Shown here one piece after another: positions 9,585 to 17,656 of a DNA stretch of 64,000 bases. The first letter of the stretch is position 1, and the number at the start of each line of letters is the position of its first letter. The stretch spans positions 1 through 64,000 of the forward strand of contig NZ_LXSQ01000014.1 in NCBI RefSeq assembly GCF_001648475.1. The letters run 5' to 3'. Both the position numbers and the translations under genes were made by a program. This DNA comes from Eikenella halliae (GTDB taxonomy: Bacteria; Pseudomonadota; Gammaproteobacteria; Burkholderiales; Neisseriaceae). Under the pieces are notes generated by a model. That model was given only the letters and a program-made list of their open reading frames with translations. It was not told the origin of the DNA and did no database searches.

Positions 9585-9875
9585 ATGTCGCTTACACTTT
9601 CCGACGTTGAAAAAATCGCCCGCCTCTCACGTTTGAGCCTGACCGAAGCCGAAAAAGCTGCCACTCTAGACGAACTCAACGGCATTTTCGCCATGGTAGC
9701 GCAAATGCAGAGCGTGAATACCGACGGCATCGAACCGATGACCCACCCGCACGAACTCGCCCTGCGCCTGCGTGCCGACCAAGTAACGGAAACCGACCAC
9801 GCCGCCGAATATCAGGCCTGCGCCCCCGAAGTGCGCGACCGTTTGTATATCGTGCCGCAGGTGATTGAGGAATAA
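9585..9875 (+). CDS. gatC: Asp/Glu-tRNA amidotransferase subunit C
   Basis: 96-residue GatC, the small subunit of the GatCAB amidotransferase that converts misacylated Glu-tRNA(Gln) and/or Asp-tRNA(Asn) to the cognate amide forms. The family pattern VEKIARLSRLSLTEAE and the C-terminal VPQVIEE tail are present. AAGGA precedes the ATG at a good distance. It is followed by a DUS-pair hairpin and is separated from gatA by a pilin-like gene, so the three gat genes do not form a compact operon here. Confidence 0.95.
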   Translation: MSLTLSDVEKIARLSRLSLTEAEKAATLDELNGIFAMVAQMQSVNTDGIEPMTHPHELALRLRADQVTETDHAAEYQACAPEVRDRLYIVPQVIEE

Positions 9876-9913
9876 TTTTCAGGTAGCCTCAATCCCTGAA
9901 GGCTACCTGAAAA
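9876..9913 (+). terminator. DUS-pair hairpin after gatC
   Basis: Inverted uptake sequences (TTTTCAGGTAGCCT and AGGCTACCTGAAAA) with a short loop begin at the base after the gatC stop. The 14-bp stem is strong, but there is no downstream T tract, so terminator function is inferred. Confidence 0.5.
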
Positions 9914-10154
9914 CATAAACCGAATATCCCGCGCGGCAACGGCAAATACCCATCCATAATAAGCATACCCTCCTGCAAACTCAACTCCACAGGTAATCTG
10001 AGTAATGCTTCATAAAATTGCTGCAAGCCGTGTGCGGCCACGTTAGCACAGCCAAATAAATCTGCCCGCAAGATTTTCAGGTAGCCTCAAAGCGGCAAAG
10101 GCTACCTGAAAACCGTATCCCATAATTTAGCTTAACCATTTTCATCAAAAAGAT

Positions 10155-10727
10155 ATGTCCGCCAACACCAACACCGTCATTCTTACCGTTGTCAGCACTG
10201 CCGCGCTGCTGGCCGCCTATCATTTCGGTTTCAGCCGCCCTGCCATCAGCAGGGAAACGCAACAGGCCGTGGCCCAAGCGGCTTCCGATATCGAGCAACG
10301 GCAAGCCGAACGCAGCCGCCGCGAAATTGCCGTTGCCGCATCAGAAATCATCCATGATGAAATCAAGCAGGCCAACGAGCAGGCTGTCAAAAATGCGGTG
10401 CGCAACAAGATTCTGTTCGACGGCGTATCGTCTGCCAGCGGGCTGCGTACCGATATTGCCCTATTTCTCGCCGACCATGGCCGAATGCCCAATAGCTTGA
10501 ATGAAATCGGCTGGGCAGGCGGCGTAACCAGCGTTAACCTGTCTGCCATCGAAATGCGGCAGGGCGGCATATTGGTCTTGCGCTTCAATCCGGAAAAACT
10601 GCGCGGCACCATTATCCTCACGCCGCAAACCAATATGGAAGCCCTGATGATTATCGGCTGGAGCTGCACCAGCCCCGATATCGATTTCATTGCCGAAGCC
10701 CTGCCCGAATGCCGATATCAACGCTGA
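10155..10727 (+). CDS. Membrane-anchored protein with a type IV pilin-like C-terminal domain
   Basis: 190 residues. One N-terminal hydrophobic helix (about 8-25), a long charged helix (33-90), then a globular part resembling the C-terminal region of neisserial type IV pilins: RTDIALFLADHGRMPNSL (start at 97), ILTPQTN, and a closing WSC...LPEC disulfide-loop pattern (W169, C171, C186). There is no G|FTLIE prepilin cleavage site, so it should stay anchored rather than be processed like a pilin. It sits between gatC and gatA with DUS hairpins on the 5' side. Function unknown; the pilin resemblance is my reading of motifs. Confidence 0.6.
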   Translation: MSANTNTVILTVVSTAALLAAYHFGFSRPAISRETQQAVAQAASDIEQRQAERSRREIAVAASEIIHDEIKQANEQAVKNAVRNKILFDGVSSASGLRTDIALFLADHGRMPNSLNEIGWAGGVTSVNLSAIEMRQGGILVLRFNPEKLRGTIILTPQTNMEALMIIGWSCTSPDIDFIAEALPECRYQR

Positions 10728-10824
10728 GCATAAATTTTACTTTCAGGTAGCCTAAAAAACAGCCTGCACCCAACTAACCCAATAAAATCTATCTATTTTT
10801 CAATTCCAACCGAAAGACCCGAAA

Positions 10825-12273
10825 ATGACCCGATACACCCTCAAACAAGCCAGTCAACTGCTCCAATCCAAACAAATCTCCGCCGTCGAACTGGCCACCG
10901 AATACCTCGCCGCCATTGCTGCGCAGAACCCGGCAATCAACGGCTACATTACTCTCGACCAAGACAAAACCCTCGCCGAAGCCCGTGCCTCCGATGCTCG
11001 TATCGCTCAAGGCAACGCCACCGCGCTTACCGGCGTACCCATCGCCTACAAAGACATTTTCTGCCAAACAGGCTGGCGCAGCGCGTGCAGCTCCAAAATG
11101 TTGGACAACTTTGTCTCCCCCTACACGGCTACCGTCGTACAAAACCTGCTTAATGAAGGTATGGTAACGCTCGGTCGTACCAATATGGACGAGTTTGCCA
11201 TGGGCTCGACCAACGAAACCTCGTTCTACGGCGCGACTAAAAACCCGTGGAATCCCGAACACGTTCCCGGCGGTTCGTCCGGCGGTTCCGCAGCAGTCGT
11301 TGCCGCACGCCTTGCCCCTGCCGCGCTCGGTTCAGACACCGGCGGATCCATCCGCCAGCCTGCTTCACACTGCGGCATCACCGGCATCAAACCCACCTAC
11401 GGCACGGTTTCCCGCTTCGGCATGGTTGCCTACGCTTCCAGTTTCGACCAAGCCGGCCCGATGGCGCAAACCGCCGAAGACTGCGCGATTTTGCTCAATG
11501 CGATGGCAAGCTTCGACGAGCGTGATTCCACCAGCTTGGAACGCAGCAAAGAAGACTACACCCGCGATTTGAACAAACCGCTCAAAAGCATGAAAATCGG
11601 CCTACCTAAAGAATATTTCGGCGAAGGCGCGGATGCCGATGTGCAGGCTGCCTTGCAAAACGTCATCGACCTTTTAAAAGCACAAGGCGCGGAAACCATT
11701 GAAGTTTCCCTGCCGCAAACCGCCCTATCCATCCCCGCTTACTATGTCCTCGCTTCTGCCGAAGCCAGCACCAATCTTTCACGGTACGACGGCGTGCGCT
11801 ACGGCCACCGCGCCGCCCAATTCGGCGACCTTGAAGAAATGTACAGCAACACCCGCGTAGAAGGCTTCGGCAGCGAAGTCAAACGCCGCATCATGATTGG
11901 CACCTATGTGTTGTCGCACGGCTACTACGACGCCTATTACCTGAAAGCCCAAAAACTGCGCCGCCTTGTTGCCAACGATTTTCAGACGGCCTTCGCACAA
12001 TGTGATTTCATCCTCGCCCCGACTGCGCCCACTGCCGCCCCGAAACTCGGTAGCGACATCCACGATCCCGTACAGATGTACCTTTCCGACATCTACACCA
12101 TCGCCGTGAATCTGGCCGGTTTGCCCGCCCTGACCTTGCCCGCAGGTTTCAGCAGCAGCGGACTGCCCATCGGCGTGCAATTTATCGGCAACCACTTCTC
12201 CGAAGCCAAAATCCTTGGCGCAGCGCATCAAGTACAGTTGGCAAGTGATTGGCATACGAAAGCGCCGGAGTGA
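10825..12273 (+). CDS. gatA: Asp/Glu-tRNA amidotransferase subunit A
   Basis: 482-residue amidase-signature enzyme that releases ammonia from glutamine for the GatCAB complex. The Ser-cisSer-Lys triad is intact: K76 in AYKDIF, S151 in the GGSSGGS loop and S175 in DTGGSIRQ. The gene carries a foreign-dialect uptake sequence (complement of AGGCCGTCTGAA, 11981-11992) instead of the resident AGGCTACCTGAA. It is followed by a hairpin with one foreign arm, which suggests replacement by DNA from another Neisseriaceae lineage. A GAAAG ribosome-binding site precedes the ATG. Confidence 0.96.
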   Translation: MTRYTLKQASQLLQSKQISAVELATEYLAAIAAQNPAINGYITLDQDKTLAEARASDARIAQGNATALTGVPIAYKDIFCQTGWRSACSSKMLDNFVSPYTATVVQNLLNEGMVTLGRTNMDEFAMGSTNETSFYGATKNPWNPEHVPGGSSGGSAAVVAARLAPAALGSDTGGSIRQPASHCGITGIKPTYGTVSRFGMVAYASSFDQAGPMAQTAEDCAILLNAMASFDERDSTSLERSKEDYTRDLNKPLKSMKIGLPKEYFGEGADADVQAALQNVIDLLKAQGAETIEVSLPQTALSIPAYYVLASAEASTNLSRYDGVRYGHRAAQFGDLEEMYSNTRVEGFGSEVKRRIMIGTYVLSHGYYDAYYLKAQKLRRLVANDFQTAFAQCDFILAPTAPTAAPKLGSDIHDPVQMYLSDIYTIAVNLAGLPALTLPAGFSSSGLPIGVQFIGNHFSEAKILGAAHQVQLASDWHTKAPE

Positions 12274-12275
12274 AG

Positions 12276-12311
12276 TTTTCAGGCAGCCTTTGCTTTGAGG
12301 CTACCTGAAAA
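12276..12311 (+). terminator. Mixed-dialect DUS hairpin after gatA
   Basis: The left arm is TTTTCAGGCAGCCT (complement of AGGCTGCCTGAA) and the right arm is AGGCTACCTGAAAA. The arms pair with one mismatch around the loop. A stem built from two different uptake dialects is what a recombination joint would leave. Confidence 0.45.
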
Positions 12312-12326
12312 ATAGAGAATATAATT

Positions 12327-13139
12327 ATGCAAACCAAATCCTTTCTAAAATGGGCTGGCGGCAAATCCAAGCTCGTCCCTTTTATCGAAAATAGCCTGCC
12401 CAAACGTCCGCGCAAACGCCTGATTGAACCGTTTGCAGGTTCAGCCGCCTTGTCGCTTGCTTTAGAGTTTGACAGCTACCTGCTCAATGACAGCAATCAC
12501 GACCTCATCGGACTGTTTCAAACATTAAAGCAGGAAAAGCAGCAGTTTATCGATTATGCCCGCTCCTTTTTCCTTCCCGAAAATAATCTTGAAGACCGCT
12601 TCTACGAACTGCGTGCCCAATTCAACCGTAGCACGGACAGGCACGAACGATCGGCATTGTTTGTCTACTTAAACCGCCATGCCTTCAACGGCTTGTGCCG
12701 CTACAACAGTAAAGGCGAATTCAACGTACCATTCGGCCGCTATAAATCCCCTTACTTCCCCGAAAAGGAAATGCAGAGATTTATCGCAAAATCCGAGAGG
12801 ATAGAATTGGTGTGTGGCGATTTTCAGGTAGCCTTAATGCAGGCGGAAACGCACGATATGGTTTATTGCGATCCGCCTTATGTGCCGTTAAGCGATACTG
12901 CTTCATTCACAGCCTACGCGCAAAACAGTTTTAATTGGGAAGATCAAAAACGCTTAGCGCACACGGCAAAGCAGACGGCAGATACCGTGCAAGGTGTGTT
13001 GATTTCCAACCACGATACCGAATTTACCCGTGAAATCTATAAAGATGCCCGCTTGGAAACTATCTCAGTGCAGCGCAATATCGCGGCAAAAAGTAGCAGT
13101 AGGCAGAAAGTGGGAGAACTATTAGCGATTTATGCCTAA
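12327..13139 (+). CDS. DpnM-type DNA adenine methyltransferase (D12 class, GATC)
   Basis: 270-residue Dam-family N6-adenine methyltransferase. KWAGGK (residues 8-13) and EPFAGSA (34-40) form the AdoMet site, and the catalytic DPPY is at 182-185, an alpha-class order. It should protect GATC in double-stranded DNA from the endonuclease encoded two genes downstream. The stop overlaps the next methyltransferase start by 8 bases. A resident-dialect DUS is embedded at about 12822-12834 and encodes DFQVAL, so the gene has either resided long in this lineage or come from a relative sharing the dialect. Specificity is inferred from the operon type. Confidence 0.9.
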   Translation: MQTKSFLKWAGGKSKLVPFIENSLPKRPRKRLIEPFAGSAALSLALEFDSYLLNDSNHDLIGLFQTLKQEKQQFIDYARSFFLPENNLEDRFYELRAQFNRSTDRHERSALFVYLNRHAFNGLCRYNSKGEFNVPFGRYKSPYFPEKEMQRFIAKSERIELVCGDFQVALMQAETHDMVYCDPPYVPLSDTASFTAYAQNSFNWEDQKRLAHTAKQTADTVQGVLISNHDTEFTREIYKDARLETISVQRNIAAKSSSRQKVGELLAIYA

Positions 13140-13950
13140 CTCAGATTTATTGAAAGAAGCCACTGCAGACTATCAAAGCAGCCTACAAAAATACTGTACG
13201 GAAAATATGGTGGTTTACCACGCAAACGCTCTACTGCTGATGCGGAAAATATTGGACAAACATCCCAACGGCTGCTTCGATATGATTTTTGCCGACCCTC
13301 CTTATTTTCTTTCCAATGGCGGCTTTACCTGCCAAAACGGGCAAATGGTTTCCGTAAACAAAGGTAACTGGGATAAATCAAACGGCATGGCTGCCGATAT
13401 GGAGTTTTACGAAGAATGGTTGCGTTTGTGTTATGCGCTGCTCAAGCCGAACGGTACAATTTGGGTATGTGGCACCTACCATAATATTTACCTAATCGGC
13501 TACCTGATGCAAACCATAGGCTTCCATACATTGAACAACATCACTTGGGAGAAACCCAACCCGCCGCCGAATTTATCCTGCAGATTTTTTACCCACTCCA
13601 CCGAAACCTTGTTGTGGGCAAAGAAAAGCAAAACTGCCAAGCACATATTTCATTACGATTTTATGAAAGCCCAAAACAATGGCAAGCAAATGAAATGTGT
13701 GTGGCAGTTTACCCCGCCGAACAAAGCAGAAAAAGCATTTGGCAAACACCCGACGCAAAAACCACTTGCCCTATTGGAACGCTGCATTCTGGCGGCGTCC
13801 AATGTCGGAGACTTGATTTTCGATCCCTTTATGGGTAGTGGTACAACCGGTGTGGCAGCCTTAAAACATGGCCGATATTTCTGCGGCTGCGAGATAGAAA
13901 CGGAATATTTTGAATTGGCTAAAAAAAGGTTGCAAAAAGGTTATGTCTAA
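13132..13950 (+). CDS. DpnA-type DNA adenine methyltransferase (beta class)
   Basis: 272-residue N6-adenine methyltransferase in which the catalytic DPPY (55-58) precedes the AdoMet-binding DPFMGSG (231-237), i.e. the beta-class order. In the DpnII system of Streptococcus the second methylase can act on single-stranded DNA, thought to protect incoming transforming DNA. That would be fitting in a naturally competent Neisseriaceae, though here it is an inference. It overlaps the gene before and the gene after by 8 bases each (ATG-NN-TAA arrangement). Confidence 0.9.
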   Translation: MPNSDLLKEATADYQSSLQKYCTENMVVYHANALLLMRKILDKHPNGCFDMIFADPPYFLSNGGFTCQNGQMVSVNKGNWDKSNGMAADMEFYEEWLRLCYALLKPNGTIWVCGTYHNIYLIGYLMQTIGFHTLNNITWEKPNPPPNLSCRFFTHSTETLLWAKKSKTAKHIFHYDFMKAQNNGKQMKCVWQFTPPNKAEKAFGKHPTQKPLALLERCILAASNVGDLIFDPFMGSGTTGVAALKHGRYFCGCEIETEYFELAKKRLQKGYV

Positions 13951-14773
13951 AAATTTTGAAACGTTTTTTTCACAATTGATAGAAACCAATATGACTTTGG
14001 ATATTATTGCTGATTTTGCCAAGGCCAGAAAAAATGTAGGCAAGATATCCATCAAGCTACACCAATTAAACTATCTAATTGGTAAAGAAGATCTGCGGCA
14101 GGCTGTTTATGATCTGTTTAACGAGAATTCGGCAGTTTTTGATATATTAAGTATATTGACTGCCGTGCGCGACAATAAAAAAGTTTTAACTTCCGATGGT
14201 GAAACTGTTTTGTTGGACAGTTATTTTACCTCTCCCGAAAAGGTCTTTGCCTATATTACAGAAACAGGATTAGCTGAAATCTTTCAAAATAAAGAAATCA
14301 CTAACTTGGTTGATTATGTTTTCGGTGTTGAAATCGGTATGGACAGCCATTCACGGAAAAATCGTACCGGCAAAAACATGGCTGCCACAGTCGCACGGAT
14401 GTTTGATGCTGCCGGCGTAACCTATCGAACCGAAGTTCGGAGTACAGAATTCCTAGACATCATCAGTTTGGGAGTAGATGTAAAACGTTTTGATTTTGTG
14501 ATTAAAACTGCAGTTAAAACTTATCTAATAGAAACTAACTTTTACAATAGCAGCGGGTCAAAGTTGAATGAAACTGCCCGTTCTTATTCGGATATCGCAC
14601 CTAAAATCAACCAATATCCCGCCTTTGAATTTGTTTGGATTACCGATGGTAAGATTTGGCACACAGCAAAAAACAAGTTGGAAGAAGCCTTTAGCATTAT
14701 TCCCAGCTTATATAATCTAACAACGCTACCAGATTTTATCCGTCAAATTAAAACCGAAGGCATACTTGAATAA
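13943..14773 (+). CDS. DpnII/MboI-type restriction endonuclease (GATC)
   Basis: 276 residues, close to R.DpnII in length. The family-characteristic segment is RFDFVIKTAVKTYLIETNFY followed by SSGSKLNETARSY. It should cleave unmethylated GATC. The ATG at 13943 overlaps the upstream methylase stop by 8 bases; an in-frame extension within that gene is unlikely. The gene is visibly more A/T-rich than its surroundings, a usual sign of transfer of restriction genes. With the two methylases it makes a complete, apparently intact type II system. Confidence 0.9.
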   Translation: MSKNFETFFSQLIETNMTLDIIADFAKARKNVGKISIKLHQLNYLIGKEDLRQAVYDLFNENSAVFDILSILTAVRDNKKVLTSDGETVLLDSYFTSPEKVFAYITETGLAEIFQNKEITNLVDYVFGVEIGMDSHSRKNRTGKNMAATVARMFDAAGVTYRTEVRSTEFLDIISLGVDVKRFDFVIKTAVKTYLIETNFYNSSGSKLNETARSYSDIAPKINQYPAFEFVWITDGKIWHTAKNKLEEAFSIIPSLYNLTTLPDFIRQIKTEGILE

Positions 14774-14791
14774 CCAATTTTCGCTTCCACC

Positions 14792-15412
14792 ATGACTACC
14801 ACCGACTTCATCCAAATCATCGGCACCGCCGCCTTTGCCGTATCCGGCTACCTCGTCGGCTACAGCAAGCGGCTCGACGTGCTCGGCGTGGTCATCACCG
14901 CCTTGCTCACCGCCGTGGGCGGCGGCATGATGCGCGATGCGCTGGTGGGACATGTGCCGCAGGTATTCCGGCACACCGATGCGCTGATTGTGGTATTCGC
15001 CACCCTCGTTATCGCCTGGCTGCTGCACGTGCAACGCTACCGCCGCACCCAGCTTGCCGCCGCCTTCCTGATTGCCGACGCCATCGGCCTGGCCGCTTTC
15101 AGCATCACCGGTGCGCAAATCGGCATTAGCCTGCAGCTCAACCTGTTCGGCGTGATCGTGCTCGCCTTCGTCACCGCCGTGGGCGGCGGCATCGCCCGCG
15201 ATATTCTGGTGAACGACGTGCCCATCATATTACGCGCCGACCTCTACGGCAGCGTTGCCATCTTTATCGGCGGGCTGATGTATTTCCTCGCGCAGCTCGG
15301 CTGGATAAACGCCTTCACCCTGCACCTGCTGTTTGCCGCCGGCCTCGTCCTACGGCTGGCCGCCTACCGCTTCCACTGGCAGCTGCCCGGCTTCCAGCCG
15401 CGCAGAAAATAG
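14792..15412 (+). CDS. TRIC-family (UPF0126) membrane channel protein
   Basis: 206-residue membrane protein with two repeats of three helices. Each repeat carries the family motif: TAVGGGMMRDAL near residues 45-56 and TAVGGGIARDIL near 130-141. Bacterial TRIC homologues are monovalent cation channels; the role here is unknown. It begins 18 bases after the restriction gene. Its last codons and 3' flank recur as an imperfect direct repeat at the end of the next gene. Confidence 0.88.
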   Translation: MTTTDFIQIIGTAAFAVSGYLVGYSKRLDVLGVVITALLTAVGGGMMRDALVGHVPQVFRHTDALIVVFATLVIAWLLHVQRYRRTQLAAAFLIADAIGLAAFSITGAQIGISLQLNLFGVIVLAFVTAVGGGIARDILVNDVPIILRADLYGSVAIFIGGLMYFLAQLGWINAFTLHLLFAAGLVLRLAAYRFHWQLPGFQPRRK

Positions 15413-15420
15413 CGGCAAAA
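15383..15420 (+). repeat. Direct repeat, first copy (gene-end repeat)
   Basis: A 38-base segment spanning the last codons, the stop and the 3' flank of the TRIC-like gene recurs at 15858-15895 with 34 of 38 bases identical. Both copies overlap a stop codon in the same relative place. Confidence 0.7.
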
Positions 15421-15434
15421 CAAGGAGAATCAAA

Positions 15435-15887
15435 ATGTACCCCCACCGGAAAATATGGCGCGGCTTCACGCTGACCGCACTCGCCATGCCGATTGCCTTG
15501 TTTGCATTTTTGTTTTTGGTCGAACTGTTTGACCGCGACTCGTTTGACGGCATGGCAGGCCTGCTCAACACGGGCTTGGCGTTGATACTGGTATTCACAC
15601 CACCCATTGTGCTGCTTGCCGCATGGTGCTGCCGAACCCGATGCGTGCGCTGGCAAAAACGCTTTGCCGCCGCCGCGTTTTTCATCAGCCTGCCGTATTC
15701 CGTTGCGCTGTTTTTCATCTTGACCTCGAGCCTGTTTAATCCGGAATATTACCGCCCCATAAGCTTTGCGCTTTGGATACAGGGGGACGGATGGCTGTTC
15801 CATCTGATATACGCCGTATTCATGACGGTGTACGCCGTGCTGATACCGCAATGGCTGCTGCCCGGCTCACAGCCGCACAAAAAATAG
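15435..15887 (+). CDS. Four-helix membrane protein of unknown function
   Basis: 150 residues with four hydrophobic segments (about 10-30, 42-63, 77-100 and 115-140). AAGGAG stands 9 bases before the ATG at 15435, which fixes the start. I do not recognise a family. Its last residues (PGSQPHKK) and the stop region mirror those of the preceding TRIC-like gene (PGFQPRRK) at the DNA level, which suggests the gene was inserted by recombination between short repeats. Confidence 0.7.
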   Translation: MYPHRKIWRGFTLTALAMPIALFAFLFLVELFDRDSFDGMAGLLNTGLALILVFTPPIVLLAAWCCRTRCVRWQKRFAAAAFFISLPYSVALFFILTSSLFNPEYYRPISFALWIQGDGWLFHLIYAVFMTVYAVLIPQWLLPGSQPHKK

Positions 15888-15895
15888 CGGCAAAA
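15858..15895 (+). repeat. Direct repeat, second copy (gene-end repeat)
   Basis: Partner of 15383-15420 with four mismatches. It runs straight into a foreign-dialect uptake sequence AGGCCGTCTGAA (15895-15906). Confidence 0.7.
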
Positions 15896-15906
15896 GGCCG
15901 TCTGAA
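15895..15906 (+). repeat. Foreign-dialect DNA uptake sequence (AGGCCGTCTGAA)
   Basis: This is the uptake dialect of Neisseria species, not the AGGCTACCTGAA that dominates the window. Other copies lie inside gatA (11981-11992, complement) and at 18197-18208. Confidence 0.8.
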
Positions 15907-15976
15907 AGCTACAATACGGTTTTTCAGGTAGCCTCTAGCCAAACCGATTAACCCTTCTTCAACAGAAAGACCCCTT

Positions 15977-17407
15977 ATGACCTGGGAAACCGTAATCGGA
16001 CTGGAAATCCACGTCCAACTCAACACCAAATCCAAAATCTTCAGCGGTGCATCGACTGCATTCGGTGCAGAACCCAATGCGCACGCCAGCGTGGTGGAAT
16101 GCGCGCTGCCGGGCGTGCTGCCGGTAATGAACCGCGAAGTCGTTGAAAAAGCCATCAAATTGGGCTTGGCGTTGGATGCGAAAATCAATCAGAAAAACGT
16201 GTTCGACCGCAAAAACTACTTCTACCCCGACTTACCAAAAGGCTATCAAATCAGCCAGTTGGATTTACCGATTGTGGAACACGGCAAACTGGAAATCGTG
16301 GTCGGCGACGCGGTGAAAACCATCAACGTAACCCGCGCGCACATGGAAGAAGACGCAGGCAAATCTGTGCATGAAGGCTTGAACGGTGCAACCGGCATCG
16401 ACCTGAACCGCGCCGGCACGCCGTTGTTAGAAGTGGTATCCGAACCTGAAATGCGTTCCGCCGCCGAAGCCGTTGCCTACGCGAAAGCCTTACACAGCTT
16501 GGTCACATGGCTGGACATTTGCGACGGCAATATGGCGGAAGGCTCGTTCCGCGTCGATGCCAACGTATCCGTGCGCCCGAAAGGCCAAGCGGAATTCGGC
16601 ACGCGCCGCGAGATTAAAAACCTCAATTCCTTCCGTTTCTTAGAGCAGGCGATTAATTACGAAGTGGAAGCGCAAATCGAGATTTTGGAAGACGGCGGCA
16701 AAGTACAGCAGGCAACCATGCTGTTCGACCCTGAAAAAGGCGAAACCCGCGTGATGCGTTTGAAAGAAGACGCGCATGACTACCGCTACTTCCCCGACCC
16801 CGATTTACTGCCCGTCATCATTTCAGACGACCTGTTGCAAAAAGCCAAAGCAGAAATGCCCGAGCTGCCGAAAGAAATGGCGGCGCGTTTCGTGGCGGAT
16901 TATGGCGTGAGCGACTACGACGCGCGCCTGCTCACTGCGAGCCGCGTGCAGGCTGCCTATTTTGAAGAAGCCGCCAAAGCCAGCAGACAAGGCAAGCTGA
17001 CTGCCAACTGGATGAACGGCGAACTCGCCGCCACGCTGAACAAAGAAGGCATGGAACTTGCCGACAACCCGATTACCGCCCCGCGCCTCGCCGCGTTGGT
17101 AGGCAAAATCGCCGACGGTACTTTAAGCAGCAAATTGGCGAAAAAAGCCTTTGAAGCCATGTGGGCGGAACCCGAAGCTTCCATTACCGAAATCATTGAA
17201 AAACACGGCTTGCAGCAAATGACCGATACCGGCGCGATTGAAGCCATGGTGGACGAAGTGCTGGCAAACAACGCCAAAGCCGTGGAACAATTTAAATCCG
17301 GCAACGAAAAAGCCCTGAATGCGATTGTGGGACAAGTGATGAAGGCCAGCAAAGGCAAGGCGAATCCCGCGCAGGTGCAGGAACTGATTAAAGCGAAGTT
17401 GGGGTAA
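15977..17407 (+). CDS. gatB: Asp/Glu-tRNA amidotransferase subunit B
   Basis: 476-residue GatB, the kinase/transamidase subunit that activates the misacylated tRNA. The N-terminus ETVIGLEIHVQLNTKSKIF and the cradle motif HMEEDAGKSVHEG are typical, and the C-terminal YqeY-like tail ends KGKANPAQVQELIKAKLG. AGAAAGA-type purines precede the ATG. It is flanked on both sides by non-resident uptake dialects (15895-15906 and 17417-17455) and contains no clear resident-dialect DUS, consistent with import from another Neisseriaceae species. Confidence 0.96.
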   Translation: MTWETVIGLEIHVQLNTKSKIFSGASTAFGAEPNAHASVVECALPGVLPVMNREVVEKAIKLGLALDAKINQKNVFDRKNYFYPDLPKGYQISQLDLPIVEHGKLEIVVGDAVKTINVTRAHMEEDAGKSVHEGLNGATGIDLNRAGTPLLEVVSEPEMRSAAEAVAYAKALHSLVTWLDICDGNMAEGSFRVDANVSVRPKGQAEFGTRREIKNLNSFRFLEQAINYEVEAQIEILEDGGKVQQATMLFDPEKGETRVMRLKEDAHDYRYFPDPDLLPVIISDDLLQKAKAEMPELPKEMAARFVADYGVSDYDARLLTASRVQAAYFEEAAKASRQGKLTANWMNGELAATLNKEGMELADNPITAPRLAALVGKIADGTLSSKLAKKAFEAMWAEPEASITEIIEKHGLQQMTDTGAIEAMVDEVLANNAKAVEQFKSGNEKALNAIVGQVMKASKGKANPAQVQELIKAKLG

Positions 17408-17415
17408 ATAAAGTG

Positions 17416-17456
17416 CAGGCTGCCTGAAAACAGATTTTCGGATTTCAGGCAGCCTG
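17416..17456 (+). terminator. Hairpin of two AGGCTGCCTGAA copies after gatB
   Basis: Inverted copies of AGGCTGCCTGAA (17417-17428, and complement 17444-17455) form the gatB 3' hairpin. This is the dialect described for Simonsiella rather than Eikenella. The stem is perfect over 14 bases. Confidence 0.55.
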
Positions 17457-17599
17457 TCGATTAAAAAAAGGGCTGTCCTAGATAGTTAGGAAAAGTGTAA
17501 ACAGCGCAACGATTTCCTACAGGAAACCGCGCGGGTATCAATATTTGCTCCACAGCCGGTCAAGCCATTGTTCGGTAAGCCTTTATTTCGGCAGCAATA

Positions 17600-17628
17600 T
17601 TGACACACTATATAACTGGCTGTATAAT
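17600..17628 (+). promoter_or_regulatory. Perfect consensus sigma-70 promoter
   Basis: TTGACA (17600-17605), exactly 17 bases, TATAAT (17623-17628). Both hexamers match consensus fully. The expected transcript starts near 17635, giving a leader of roughly 20 bases to the small transporter gene. Confidence 0.75.
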
Positions 17629-17656
17629 AATAGTTTTTGAGAAAGGATACTTATTC

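Noticed and set aside
12001..12273. Treating gatA as part of the restriction-modification insertion
   Set aside because: gatA is a full-length core gene with an intact catalytic triad. Its foreign DUS points to homologous replacement, not to carriage on a mobile restriction unit.
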